DNA of 64,000 nt from contig WNNJ02001874.1 of the NCBI GenBank assembly GCA_012934845.2, forward strand, positions 1-64,000. Reading direction: 5' to 3'. Position numbers and translations under genes: made by a program. A model generated the notes under the pieces. That model was not told the origin of the DNA. It saw only the letters and a program-made list of their open reading frames with translations, and made no database searches. This DNA is from Pomphorhynchus laevis. Taxonomy: Eukaryota; Acanthocephala; Palaeacanthocephala; Echinorhynchida; Pomphorhynchidae. This document shows positions 1 through 12,383 of the stretch, in pieces (positions within the stretch are counted from its first letter, which is position 1; every line of letters begins with the position of its first letter).

Positions 1-3000
1 AAATATTAAATTATTTAAATATATTCGATATTATTTTAATACAAGTTTTCAATCATATGATATGTACACATGTAAGGTAGATTGAAAATTTGAATGTTCT
101 TTAAATTAAAGATCTTGTGCATTGCAACATTATGTCGTTTAATGCAGGTATGGTTGTCTACATCAATATTTTCTGGTAAGTATTTAGCCAGATTTAAATT
201 TTTTTGTAATATATTTAAATATTAAATTATTTAAATATATTCGATATTATTTTAATTCAAGTTTTCAATCATATGATATGTACACATGTAAGGTAGATTG
301 AAAATTTGAATGTTCTTTAAATTAAAGATCTTGTGCATTGCAACATTATGTTGGTTAATGCAGGTATGGTTGTCTACATCAATATTTTCTGGTAAGTATT
401 TAGCCAGATTTAAATTTTATTGTAATATATTTAAATATTAAATTAATTTAAATATATTCGATATTATTTTAATTCAAGTTTTCAATCATATGATATGTAC
501 ACATGTAAGGTAGATTGAAAATTTGAATGTTCTTTAAATTAAAGATCTTGTGCATTGCAACATTATGTTGGTTAATGCAGGTATGGTTGTCTACATCAAT
601 ATTTTCTCGTAAGTATTTAGCCAGATTTAAATTTTTTTGTAATATATTTAAATATTAAATTATTTAAATATATTCGATATTATTTTAATTCAAGTTTTCA
701 ATCATATGATATGTACACATGTAAGGTAGATTGAAAATTTGAATGTTCTTTAAATTAAAGATCTTGTGCATTGCAACATTATGTCGTTTAATGCAGGTAT
801 GGTTGTCTACATCAATATTTTCTGGTAGGAATTTAGCCAGATTTAAATTTTATTGTAATATATTTAAATATTAAATTATTTAAATATATTTGATATTATT
901 TTAATACAAGTTTTCAATCATATGATATGTACACATGTAAGGTAGATTGAAAATTTGAATGTTCTTTAAATTAAAGATCTTGTGCATTGCAACATTATGT
1001 CGTTTAATGCAGGTGTGGTTTTCTACATCAATATTTTCTGGTAAGTATTTAGCCAGATTTAAATTTTATTGTAATATATTTAAATATTAAATTATTTAAA
1101 TATATTCGATATTATTTTAATACAAGTTTTCAATCATATGATATGTACACATGTAAGGTAGATTGAAAATTTGAATGTTCTTTAAATTAAAGATTTTGTG
1201 CATTGCAACATTCTGTTGTTTAATGCAGGTGTGGTTGTCTACATCAATATTTTCTGGTAAGTATTTAGCCAGATTTAAATATTTATTTTAAATATATTTA
1301 TATATTAAATTATTTAAATATATTCGTTTGTTTTAACACAAGTTTTCAATCATATGATATGTACTCATGTAAGGTAGATTGAAAATTTGAATGTTCTTTA
1401 AATTAAAGATCTTGTGCATTGCAACATTATGTCGTTTAATGCAGGTATGGTTGTCTACATCAATATTTTCTGGTAGGAATTTAGCCAGATTTAAATTTTA
1501 TTGTAATATATTTAAATATTAAATTAATTTAATATATTCGATATTATTTTAATTCAAGTTTTCAATCATATGATATGTACACATGTAAGGTAGATTGAAA
1601 ATTTGAATGTTGTTTGAATTAAAGATTTTGTGCATTGCAACATACTGTTGTTTAATGCAGATATGGTTGTCTACATCAATATTTTCTGGTTAGTATTTAG
1701 CAAGATTTATTTTTTTTGTAATATATTAAAATATTAAATTTATTAAATACATTCGATATTATTTTAATTCAAGTTTTTAATTATATGATATGTACACATG
1801 TAAGGTAGATTGAAAATTTGAATGTTCTTTAAATTAAAGATCTTGTGCATTGCAACATTATGTCGTTTAATTCAGGTGTGGTTTTCTACATCAATATTTT
1901 CTGGTAAGTATTTAGCCAGATTTAAATTTTTTTGTTATATATTTAAATATTTAATTAATTTAATATATTTGATATTATGTTAATTCAAGTTTTCAATCAT
2001 ATGATATGTACACATGTAAGGTAGATTGAAAATTTGAATGTTCTTTACATTAAAGATCTTGTGCATTGCAACATTGTGTCGTTTTATGCAGGTATGGTTG
2101 TCTACATCAATATTTTCTGGTAGGAATTTAGCCAGATTTAAATTTTTTTTTAAATATATTTAAATATTAAATTTTTTAAATATATTCGATATTTTTTAAT
2201 ACAAGTTTTCAATCATATGATATGTAAACATGTAAGGTAGATTGAAAATTTGAATGTTCTTAAATTAAAGATCTTGTGCATTGCAACATTCTGTCGTTTA
2301 ATGCAGGTATGGTTATCTACATCAATATTATCTGGTAAGTATTTATCCAGATTTAAATATTATTGTAATATATTTAAATATTTAATTATTTAAATATATT
2401 TGATATTATTTTAATACAAGTTTTCAATCATATGATATGTACACATGTAAGGTAGATTGAAAATTTGAATGTTCTTTAAATTAAAGAACTTGTGCATTGC
2501 AACAATCTGTCGTTTAATGCAGGGGTGGTTTTCTACATCAATATTTTCTGGTAAGTATTTAGCCAGATTTAAATTTTATCTTAAATATATTTAAATATTA
2601 AATTATTTAAATATATTTGATATTTTTTTAATACAAGTTTTCAATCATATGATATGTACACATGTAAGGTAGATTGAAAATTTGAATGTTCTCTAAATTT
2701 AATATCTTGTGCATTGCAACATTCTGTTGTTTAATGCAGGTATGGTTGTCTACATCAATATTTTCTCGTAAGTATTTAGCCAGATTTAAATTTTATTGTA
2801 ATATATTTAAATATTAAATTATTTAAATATATTTGATATTTTTTTAATACAAGTTTTCAATCATATGATATGTACACATGTAAGGTAGATTGAAAATTTG
2901 AATGTTCTTTAAATTAAAGATTTTGTGCATTGCAACATTCTGTTGTTTAATGCAGGTATGGTTGTCTACATCAATATTTTCTGGTAAGTATTTAGCAAGA

Positions 3001-6000
3001 TTTATTTTTTTTTGTAATATATTAAAATATTAAATTTATTTAATATATTCGATATTATTTTAATACAAGTTTTCAATCATATGATATGTACACATGTAAG
3101 GTAGATTGAAAATTTGAATGTTCTTTAAATTAAAGATCTTGTGCATTGCAACATTATGTCGTTTAATTCAGGTGTGGTTTTCTACATCAATATTTTCTGG
3201 TAAGTATTTAGCCAGATTTAAATTTTTTTGTAATATATTAAAATATAAAATTAATTTAATATATTCGATATATTTTAAATCAAGTTTTCGATCATATGAT
3301 ATTTACACATGTAAGGTAGATTGAAAATTTGAATGTTCTTTAAATTAAAGATCTTGTGCATTGCAACATTATGTTGGTTAATGCAGGTATGGTTGTCTAC
3401 ATCAATATTTTCTCGTAAGTATTTAGCCAGATTTAAATTTTTTTGTAATATATTTAAATATTAAATTATTTAAATATATTCGATATTATTTTAATTCAAG
3501 TTTTTAATCATATGATATTTACACATGTAAGGTAGATTAAAAATTTGAATGTTCTTTAAATTAAAGATCTTGTGCATTGCAACATTATGTTGGTTAATGC
3601 AGGTATGGTTGTCTACATCAATATTTTCTGGTAAGTATTTAGCCAGATTTAAATTTTATTGTAATATATTAAAATATAAAATTAATTTAATATATTCGAT
3701 ATTATTTTAATTCAAGTTTTCAATCATATGATATTTACACATGTAAGGTAGATTGAAAATTTGAATGTTCTTTAAATTAAAGATCTTGTGCATTGCAACA
3801 TTATGTTGGTTAATGCAGGTATGGTTGTCTACATCAATATTTTCTCGTAAGTATTTAGCCAGATTTAAATTTTATTGTAATATATTAAAATATAAAATTA
3901 ATTTAATATATTCGATATTATTTTAATTCAAGTTTTCAATCATATGATATTTACACATGTAAGGTAGATTGAAAATTTGAATGTTCTTTAAATTAAAGAT
4001 CTTGTGCATTGCAACATTATGTTGGTTAATGCAGGTATGGTAGTCTACATCAATATTTTCTCGTAAGTATTTAGCCAGATTTAAATTTTTTTGTAATATA
4101 TTTAAATATTAAATTATTTAAATATATTCGATATTATTTTAATTCAAGTTTTTAATCATATGATATTTACACATGTAAGGTAGATTAAAAATTTGAATGT
4201 TCTTTAAATTAAAGATCTTGTGCATTGCAACATTATGTTGGTTAATGCAGGTATGGTTGTCTACATCAATATTTTCTGGTAAGTATTTATCCAGATTTAA
4301 ATTTTATTGTAATATATTAAAATATAAAATTAATTTAATATATTCGATATTATTTTAATTCAAGTTTTCAATCATATGATATTTACACATGTAAGGTAGA
4401 TTGAAAATTTGAATGTTCTTTAAATTAAAGATCTTGTGCATTGCAACATTATGTTGGTTAATGCAGGTATGGTTGTCTACATCAATATTTTCTGGTAAGT
4501 ATTTAGCCAGATTTAAATTTTTTTGTAATATATTAAAATATAAAATTAATTTAATATATTCGATATTATTTTAATTCAAGTTTTCAATCATATGATATTT
4601 ACACATGTAAGGTAGATTGAAAATTTGAATGTTCTTTAAATTAAAGATCTTGTGCATTGCAACATTATGTTGGTTAATGCAGGTATGGTTGTCTACATCA
4701 ATATTTTCTCGTAAGTATTTAGCCAGATTTAAATTTTTTTGTAATATATTTAAATATTAAATTATTTAAATATATTCGATATTTTTTTAATACAAGTTTT
4801 CAATCATATGATATGTACACATGTAAGGTAGATTGAAAATTTTTATGTTCTTTAAATTAAAGATCTTGTGCATTGCAACATTATGTCGTTTAATTCAGGT
4901 GTGGTTTTCTACATCAATATTTTCTGGTAAGTATTTAGCCAGATTATAATTTTTTTGTAATATATTTAAATATTAAATTTTTTAAATATATTCGATATTT
5001 TTTAATACAAGTTTTCAATCATATGATATGTACACATGTAAGGTAGATTGAAAATTTGAATGTTCTTTACATTAAAGATCTTGTGCATTGCAACATTATG
5101 TCGTTTAATGCAGGTATGGTTGTCTACATCAATATTTTCTGGTAGGAATTTAGCCAGATTTAAATTTTATTGTAATATATTTAAATATTAAATTAATTTA
5201 ATATATTCGATATTATTTAAATTCAAGTTTTCAATCATATGATATGTACACATGTAAGGTAGATTGAAAATTTGAATGTTCTTTAAATTAAAGATCTTGT
5301 GCATTGCAACATTATGTTGTTTAATGCAGGTATGGTTGCCTACATCAATATTTTCTAGTAAGTATTTAGCCAGATTTAAATTTAATTGTAATATATTTAA
5401 ATATTAAATTATTTAAATATATTTGATATTATTTTAATTCAAGTTTTCAATCATATGATATGTACACATGTAAGGTAGATTGAGAATTTGAATGTTCTTT
5501 AAATTAAAGGTTTTATGCATTGCAACATTATGTCGTTTAATGCAGGTATGGTTGTCTACATCAATATTTTCTGGTAGGAATTTAGCCAGATTTAAATTTT
5601 ATTGTAATATATTTAAATATAAAATTATTTAAATATATTTGATATTATTTTAATACAAGTTTTCAATCATATGATATGTACACATGTACGGTAGATTGAA
5701 AATTTGAATGTTCTTTAAATTAAAGATCTTGTGCATTGCAACATTCTGTTGTTTAATTCAGGTGTGGTTTTCTACATCAATATTGTCTGGTAAGTATTTA
5801 GCCAGATTATAATTTTTTTGTAATATATTTAAATATTAAATTTTTTAAATATATTCGATATTTTTTAATACAAGTTTTCAATCATATGATATGTACACAT
5901 GTAAGGTAGATTGAAAATTTGAATGTTCTTTAAATTAAAGATTTTGTGCATTGCAACATTCTGTTGTTTAATGCAGGTGTGGTTGTCTACATCAATATTT

Positions 6001-6700
6001 TCTGGTTAGTATTTAGCCAGATTTATTTTTTTTTGTAATATATTAAAATATTAAATTATTTAAATATATTTGATATTATTTTAATACAAGTTTTCAATCA
6101 TATGATATGTACACATGTAAGGTAGATTGAAAATTTTAATGTTCTTTAAATTAAAGATCTTGTGCATTGCAACATTATGTCGTTTAATTCAGGTGTGGTT
6201 TTCTACATCAATATTTTCTGGTAAGTATTTAGCCGGATTATAATTTTTTTGTAATATATTTAAATATTAAATTTTTTAAATATATTCGATATTTTTTAAT
6301 ACAAGTTTTCAATCATATGATATGTACACATGTAAGGTAGATTGAAAATTTGAATGTTCTTTAAATTAAAGATTTTGTGCATTGCAACATTCTGTTGTTT
6401 AATGCAGGTGTGGTTGTCTACATCAATATTTTCTGGTTAGTATTTAGCCAGATTTATTTTTTTTTGTAATATATTAAAATATTAAATTATTTAAATATAT
6501 TTGATATTATTTTAATACAAGTTTTCAATCATATGATATGTACACATGTAAGGTAGATTGAAAATTTGAATGTTCTTTAAATTAAAGATCTTGTACATTG
6601 CAACATTCTGTCGTTTAATACAGGTGTAATTATCTACATTAATAGTTTTTTCTAAGTATTTAGCCAGATTTTAATTTTATTGTAATATATTTCAATATAT
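1..6700. repeat. Satellite array, ~216 bp unit, ~31 copies
   Basis: Head-to-tail array of a ~216 bp AT-rich unit, about 31 copies, starting before the window and decaying after ~6650. The most conserved block runs from CATATGATATGTACACATG through GGTAGATTGAAAATTTGAATG to GTGCATTGCAACA; the flanking AT-rich part varies. Every unit contains TTTAATGCAG (or TTCAG), then 28 nt, then a GT-starting hexamer that is usually GTAAGT. Open frames within the array are short and not conserved, so I do not call genes. Some neighbouring units resemble each other in pairs or triplets, indicating higher-order amplification. Confidence 0.97.
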
Positions 6701-6704
6701 TTAA

Positions 6705-7130
6705 TATTATTTAAATATATTTAAATATATAACTATATGATTAGCATTTATAAATGCTTAAATAAAAAATACTAAAATCTTGTTCAGTTAATTAAAAAAA
6801 TGATAAACATTAGATTTATCCAGATCTACAATGTTATATCATAACAAAGAACAATGTTTTATGAAGAGTAAATAATTTAATAAATTATTATTATCAAATT
6901 AGAAATTTGATAAAATTTAGTTAGAAATTTCAAATTTTTATAGAAATCAACATTAACTGACTTTTATGTATGAAGAAATCTATCAAACATAATCCAATTT
7001 CTATAAAAGCAACCTTAAACTTTAATAAAACAGAATTATAAAACATGAATTATAATTATTAAAGAGCAATCGAAAGAGTTAAACAATTAAAATGGATATA
7101 ATTAGATAACACATTTTAAATAGAGTGTAT
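6705..7130. other. AT-rich stretch with no recognised feature
   Basis: Follows the decayed last satellite unit. I see no convincing ORF, RNA gene or repeat here. Confidence 0.5.
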
Positions 7131-7133
7131 TAC

Positions 7134-7601
7134 TCAAATAGATAGCATATGAGGTGTAATCTTCGCCCAATTTTTAATATCATCTAGCTTGTAGTATTTT
7201 TTAATTAAAGGTAAAATATGCAATACGTGTCCGCTAATTTTAATGGATTGCTGAACAAGAAAGTGACGATTTGACGACTGTCCGATTACGATAATAACTG
7301 CGGAAATGATGGCTTCGTCGTTTAGATTCTGTAGTAGAATATCATCGCTAGTCAGATACACAAGTTTTGAATCCAGATGATTGAACAATAAGATTACATA
7401 GCTATACAAATCTGGACGAATTTTATAAATACATTTGTTTAATAACTCGATAATATTAAAACAAGGAAAGGATATTTTGACAAGAAACCGCTTTGGTGTG
7501 TGCTCATTATCAACAAATACACTTAATAGGAAACGAAATTGCATTTCATACTTTCTGTCTTGATTTCTGGCTTGATTCTTTCGAACAAGAGCTTGGTTCA
7601 T
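7134..7601 (-). CDS. Hypothetical protein, 155 codons
   Basis: Open frame on the minus strand starting at the ATG at 7601; the frame extends five codons further upstream, without another ATG. I do not recognise it. Composition is balanced, unlike the surrounding AT-rich DNA, and the frame is long for this background, so it may be a real gene or exon. A basic N-terminus (LVRKNQARNQDRK) is followed by a segment with alternating hydrophobic strands and a helix, from RFLVKISF to ISAVIIVIG, resembling in layout a beta-grasp (ubiquitin/PB1/doublecortin-like) fold; that is inference from pattern only. The C-terminus is lysine- and tyrosine-rich. No signal peptide or membrane span is evident. Alternative: an exon, since AAG just upstream could be a splice acceptor. 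Confidence 0.4.
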   Translation of the reverse strand: MNQALVRKNQARNQDRKYEMQFRFLLSVFVDNEHTPKRFLVKISFPCFNIIELLNKCIYKIRPDLYSYVILLFNHLDSKLVYLTSDDILLQNLNDEAIISAVIIVIGQSSNRHFLVQQSIKISGHVLHILPLIKKYYKLDDIKNWAKITPHMLSI

Positions 7602-7619
7602 CCGATTAGCAAACACTTA

Positions 7620-8700
7620 TTTAACAAAACCTTGATCAAAGTGTAGTCTAAAAATCGTCTAGAAATTTAGTTTATAGACACTGCAGATATTTATATCGCA
7701 TGATATTAAAAATAAAATGCAAACCGTGTGTGTGGTTCGACCAAAATTGATTTTGAATCAACATCGTGTTTTAAGAATAAAATAAAACTATGCGAAAGAG
7801 AAAAATATTTCTTAATGAGAAAATCATCCATTTAGTTTATAATGTGTGTAATGGTAAAGAAAAAACGAAAAATAAAACTTGCAAAGAAACTTATAAAACT
7901 TGTAATATATAGTTTACGAAAAAATACACACCTTTTACATAAATAAGTGCAACGATAAGAAACGAAACGATAAGCAACATATGAGTTGTAAAAGATCTTA
8001 CAAGTTTAGTTTGTAATGAAGACACATTTCACAAGATTTTATCAAATTTCTCAGTGTGAACTGAAATGTTTTATCACGAATATATGCAAATATGTCAATT
8101 AATTTTTTACATTTGTTTGAATGAGTCATCATGCTTAACTTTATGTTAAACATTTTAGACTATTTGATGTTTTAACACCTTGCTAGTTATTAACTTAAAA
8201 TTAAACGATTCAAAATTTCAAATATAAAATAATATAAATCATTTTTATAATTTTAAAAACTTTGTGTAATCAAAAAGCTATAACTTTTTGATTATATTAA
8301 TATAACTTATATTATAAAACTTTTTGAGAATATAATAATAAATAAATATAATAAATTTGAGAATTATCATGGGAACCAAGATTTAAGGTCATTTTTAAGA
8401 TTCTATAATTTTTTTAAAGATTCTGGCAACGTTTCAAAATTAAATCTGCTTCAAATGTAAGCAAAATCGCTTTGAAAAATGTGCTATCAACACTTGCGTA
8501 ACGGAAGAATCATTGAATTTTTGATATTCGTAGTGTCGTCTTATATCCACAACAAATCGATAAAGAATGATCTTTCGTGTTTAGCATATTGTCCGACAGT
8601 TTGCAATATCCAAAATATTCATTACCTTTTTCTTTCCATAACGTTTGCTCCATACCTAAAAATGTTGATATTTCACAATTTAATTTTACTATAAGAAAAA
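7620..8700. other. AT-rich stretch with no recognised gene
   Basis: Contains one open frame of about 70 codons near 8479-8694 (+) with low-complexity hydrophobic composition. I consider it chance. Nothing else is recognised. Confidence 0.45.
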
Positions 8701-8709
8701 CTTCTTAAA

Positions 8710-9600
8710 ACACTAAAACGAAATGCAGGGTTATCAGAAAACCGTTTATTAGATGTTTATAAAATATTGAAATTAAATATTTTTTTAATTTTTCATAACG
8801 TGCTCTCTAAAGGTAAAAATAAAAAGTTTATATTCAGAAATTAAATCAAGAAAACTGATTAAAATCCAAAAACGAAATGTAGAATGATCAGGAATAAAGC
8901 TTTTTATATATTTTTTAACTTTACCTTAAATAAAATATTTATTTAAATATTATTTATTTTTCCTTTTCATAACGTGCTCTCAAAACGTAAAATAAGTTTA
9001 TATTCCACTATTGAATCAAGAAAACTGAATAAAATCCAAAAACGAAATGTAGAATGATCATGAATAAAGCTTTTATTATATTTTTCAACTTTATCTTAAA
9101 TAAAATATTTATTTAAATATTATTTATTTTTCCTTTTCATAACGTGCTCTCAAAACGTAAAATAAGTTTATATTCCACTATTGAATCAAGAAAACTGATT
9201 AAAATCCAAAAACGAAATGTAGAATGATCAGGAATAAAGCTTTTATTATATTTTTTAACTTTACCTTAAATAAAATATTTATTTATTTTTCCTTTTTTTA
9301 ATATAGTTTGCTGTATACTAGAAAATAAAATGTTAAAATTACACAATTAAATTAAGAATAACTGCTTAATCCTTTAACCTTATTTTTCATCAGAAATAAA
9401 GCTTTTATGATCTTATTAATTTTATCTTAAAAAAATAATAAAATAAAAAATTATTTCTTTACTCTTTTCATATCGTTTGCCTTTTTATCTAGAAATAAAA
9501 AGTTTAAATTTCACAATTGAATTAAGTAAAGTGATTAAAATCGACAAACGAAATGCATGGTCATTAATATAAAGCTTTTATATTATTTATTATATTTTTT
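8710..9600. repeat. Degenerate tandem repeat, ~170 bp unit
   Basis: The block AAACGAAATGTAGAATGATC plus GAATAAAGCTTTTAT recurs at 8871, 9041 and 9211 with exact 170 bp spacing. More diverged copies lie at ~8716, ~9380 and ~9547. Each unit also contains CATAACGTGCTCTCAAAACG and TGAATCAAGAAAACTGATT. It is unrelated in sequence to the 216 bp satellite. Confidence 0.9.
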
Positions 9601-9609
9601 TAAAAATTA

Positions 9610-10440
9610 TTTCTATATTCTTAAATAAAATATTCAATACAATTAATAAAAAATAATTTTTTATTATTTTAATGATTTTAATTTTTCGTTACGAAAAATT
9701 AAAATCGAATATATTTATGAGCCGTTTGCAATCTTTATAATTATAAATTTTTAGCAATTTTTTCTAAAATTCGTTTATGCGGATTATGGTATTGATATGT
9801 TATTAATAAAACAACTATATGGAATATGTCAAACATTGAAATACTAGTTTAGCTATTCCAAACTTGTATCATAATTTGTTTTTATAAGATATTTTTTAAT
9901 AAAAACGGATAAAAATAGGAATAATATAATGACTCTGGTATTGAGCAAAAAAGGAGCAAAATTATACAAAAACAATAAATTCGCCAAATGCAAAATTTAA
10001 ATATTGTTTTAAAACGTCTGAATCAATGTAAGTTATATTTAAAATAAATATGCATTTATACCTATTTCATCATTATTAATAAAGAATTTAATATTTTATC
10101 AATATTATTTAACTTCTGGAGAAAAGTGATCATGAAATTGCTCATTGTACATGTACTAAGACAAATTTTCTACACGTAAATGTGTATACAAATAAATTTA
10201 AATAAATTTTTCTAAATATATACTTTATAAAATTTGTAATTATAATAGATAATTTCGATTATTTTAAATCTTAAAATTTTACATAATAAAATATAAAAAT
10301 AATTTTTTTTCTTATTTATAACATTTCTAAATTTCTAAGATTTTTGTATAATTTTCCTTCATATACTAATTACATATTTTACTAATTATATTAATTAGTA
10401 AATTAATATATTAATTATTTGTAAATTGTGAAATGGTAAA
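9610..10440. other. AT-rich stretch with no recognised feature
   Basis: Long A/T runs only. No ORF, hairpin or repeat stands out. Confidence 0.5.
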
Positions 10441-10449
10441 TGTTGTCAA

Positions 10450-10605
10450 AAGTGTACAAGTATGGATTAAATAATAAAATTTTCAATTTGTTGTTTAATG
10501 ACCTAAATTCTAACTTTGGTAGGCTGATCAATTCCGAAAACTTAAATACATCTAAGATAAAAAAATTTAAGGATTATATATTCGATAAAAAGTTACTGTA
10601 AAATC
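10450..10605 (+). mobile_element. Naiad-type Penelope-like element fragment
   Basis: Matches, with point changes and small indels, the part of the intact element at ~47318-47490, including the AGGCTGATCAATTCCGAAA-like and ATCTAAGATAAAAA segments (compare GTAAGCTGATTAATAGTGAA in the intact copy). It covers the region between the nuclease and reverse transcriptase domains. Non-functional remnant. Confidence 0.75.
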
Positions 10606-10687
10606 ATGTGATGTCACGCCACTCATAAACATGTTGAGGATTGCATCCCCATTCACTTTCTATAGGAAGTTCCACGTATCGCATTTT

Positions 10688-11044
10688 TTATTTTTCATGC
10701 TCTTTGTAAATTGATTTTAAAATGGAATAATGCATTGTATCCTCATTGCTTACATGCTCAATGCTATGATCCACTGCTCCATCAAGTGGATTCAGTTTTC
10801 GAATGTACGTTCGGCGTGTATTTAGTCTTGGTGAGAGCCATAGCGGTGTATGGTTGACATACGGTTTTGAACAAAGTTTGCATGTTCCTACATATATCAA
10901 ATTCGGTGCCTTACAATTTGCCATCACTTTGATGGGAATATTGTTTTTGTTACAGAACTTATGCACTCTCTCGTTGTTGATATCACCGAGCAAGTCTTGC
11001 ATCGTTTGCCTTAACATGGAGCGCATTTCTGAGGCACAGTCCAT
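10688..11044 (-). pseudogene. Penelope-like GIY-YIG nuclease fragment
   Basis: Minus-strand open frame with the layout of a Penelope-like GIY-YIG endonuclease. NLIYVGTC is followed by CxxC and SKPYV in place of the YIG motif, then an RLNTRR segment where the catalytic Arg lies, then DGAVDHSIEH. The element's reverse transcriptase is not adjacent; a Naiad-type fragment of different sequence and opposite orientation lies just to the left. The YIG glycine is not preserved, so this is a decayed remnant of the common C-terminal-nuclease type. Confidence 0.6.
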
Positions 11045-11121
11045 TAATGAGTCACCACTTATTCATGAGACACCACCTATTTCTAAGCGACAAACAAATC
11101 CTATTCAAAACATATTCCTGA

Positions 11122-11148
11122 GTCACCAGGAATAGGTTTCCTGGTGAC
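11122..11148. repeat. Perfect 11-bp inverted repeat (hairpin)
   Basis: GTCACCAGGAA and TTCCTGGTGAC flank a 5-nt loop. It lies just upstream of the minus-strand nuclease fragment. Role unknown. Confidence 0.7.
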
Positions 11149-11149
11149 T

Positions 11150-12200
11150 ATATATGATGCAAATTAGTTTATATTAATATATAAATTATTTACAATTAAA
11201 TTATGATACATATATAAATTAGTATATATGATATATATATTATATACTGATATATAATAGGTATATACTAATATAATGTATTTCCAAATATAATTATTAT
11301 TGCATCGCATACAATTTCATCATCTATTTATCTTTGACACAAATAATCCGAATCTTGATGGCAATTACTCAATAAAGACAAATCATACCCATACAAGCAT
11401 TAAACAACGTAGCCTCTATATTTAATAAAACTGACTCCTTAGCTGATGTAGCGTGAACCATCAGTAATCTACTATATTAATACATACTCGAGTAGGATTC
11501 GAAAGTGTCTATCTTTTAAACATTCTTAGACATTCATAATAACCGTTAATTAAAAATTTAATCAAGATATTATTTATACAAACATTACATTATAATATTT
11601 ATAGACATTAAAAGCTTTAACAAATTTAAATACATGCAATAATGATTAATTTTTGTTCTATAAATTGAATATATTAATATATTATGAATATATTAATAAA
11701 TTATGAATATTTAATTAAGAAATATTTATTAAGAAGGTTAATACTAATATTCATTCATATAATAATGTGTACTAAAATACTAATTTCATATTCATATTTT
11801 TCTTATACTTCAACAAATTAATGAAATTAATAGCATGATAAAATACGTAAAATTTTATAGTTTTATTTATTTAGCACAAATCTTAAAAAGTTCAGCTTTA
11901 TTAAAATACTCTTTAATTTAGCTAACTTTCAATGCATTTTCAATTAAACATATATTAAATATCATAAAATCATTGCAACCATATTAAAATATTCTTCGAA
12001 ATATATCTTTCAGAATATAACAATTTGAAAATATTTTATTTGATGCAAACAAAGGTAAAGACAATATATTAATTTTATTATTAAAATATAAATAGTGTGA
12101 TTTAAATGCTACAACGAATATTTTACAAAGGTGTTTATAGACGTAAATTTTCATTTAGCAAACGCGTTTATAAAAACTCAATTTTACTATAACGAAATTT
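11150..12200. other. AT-rich intergenic stretch
   Basis: Upstream flank of the gene starting at 12384. Apart from A/T-rich simple sequence I see nothing. Confidence 0.5.
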
Positions 12201-12204
12201 CTAA

Positions 12205-12236
12205 TATATATAAAAAAATTTCTCAGCCTGCAGTCA
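12205..12236 (+). promoter_or_regulatory. TATA box and initiator candidate
   Basis: TATATATAAAAAAA begins at 12205, and TGCAGTCA around 12232 resembles an arthropod initiator (TCAGT-like) at about the expected 27 bp distance. This predicts a 5' leader of ~150 nt before the ATG at 12384. Confidence 0.5.
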
Positions 12237-12383
12237 ATGAATCATTGAATTATTAGGCCTTTAAATTAAAGATTTTAACAAGAAAAAACAGAGTTGCTAT
12301 CATTTAATATTTGAAACTTTAGCATTTTGATAAGTTAAGACTTGTCTTGACTTTGTTAAGCATTATCAGTAGACTTTTAAACA

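Noticed and set aside
3118-3324. 68-codon open frame inside the satellite
   Set aside because: It exists only because of small changes in one repeat unit; neighbouring units do not keep the frame.
8479-8694. 71-codon open frame (+)
   Set aside because: No recognisable pattern, no promoter or poly-A context, in AT-rich DNA where such frames arise by chance.
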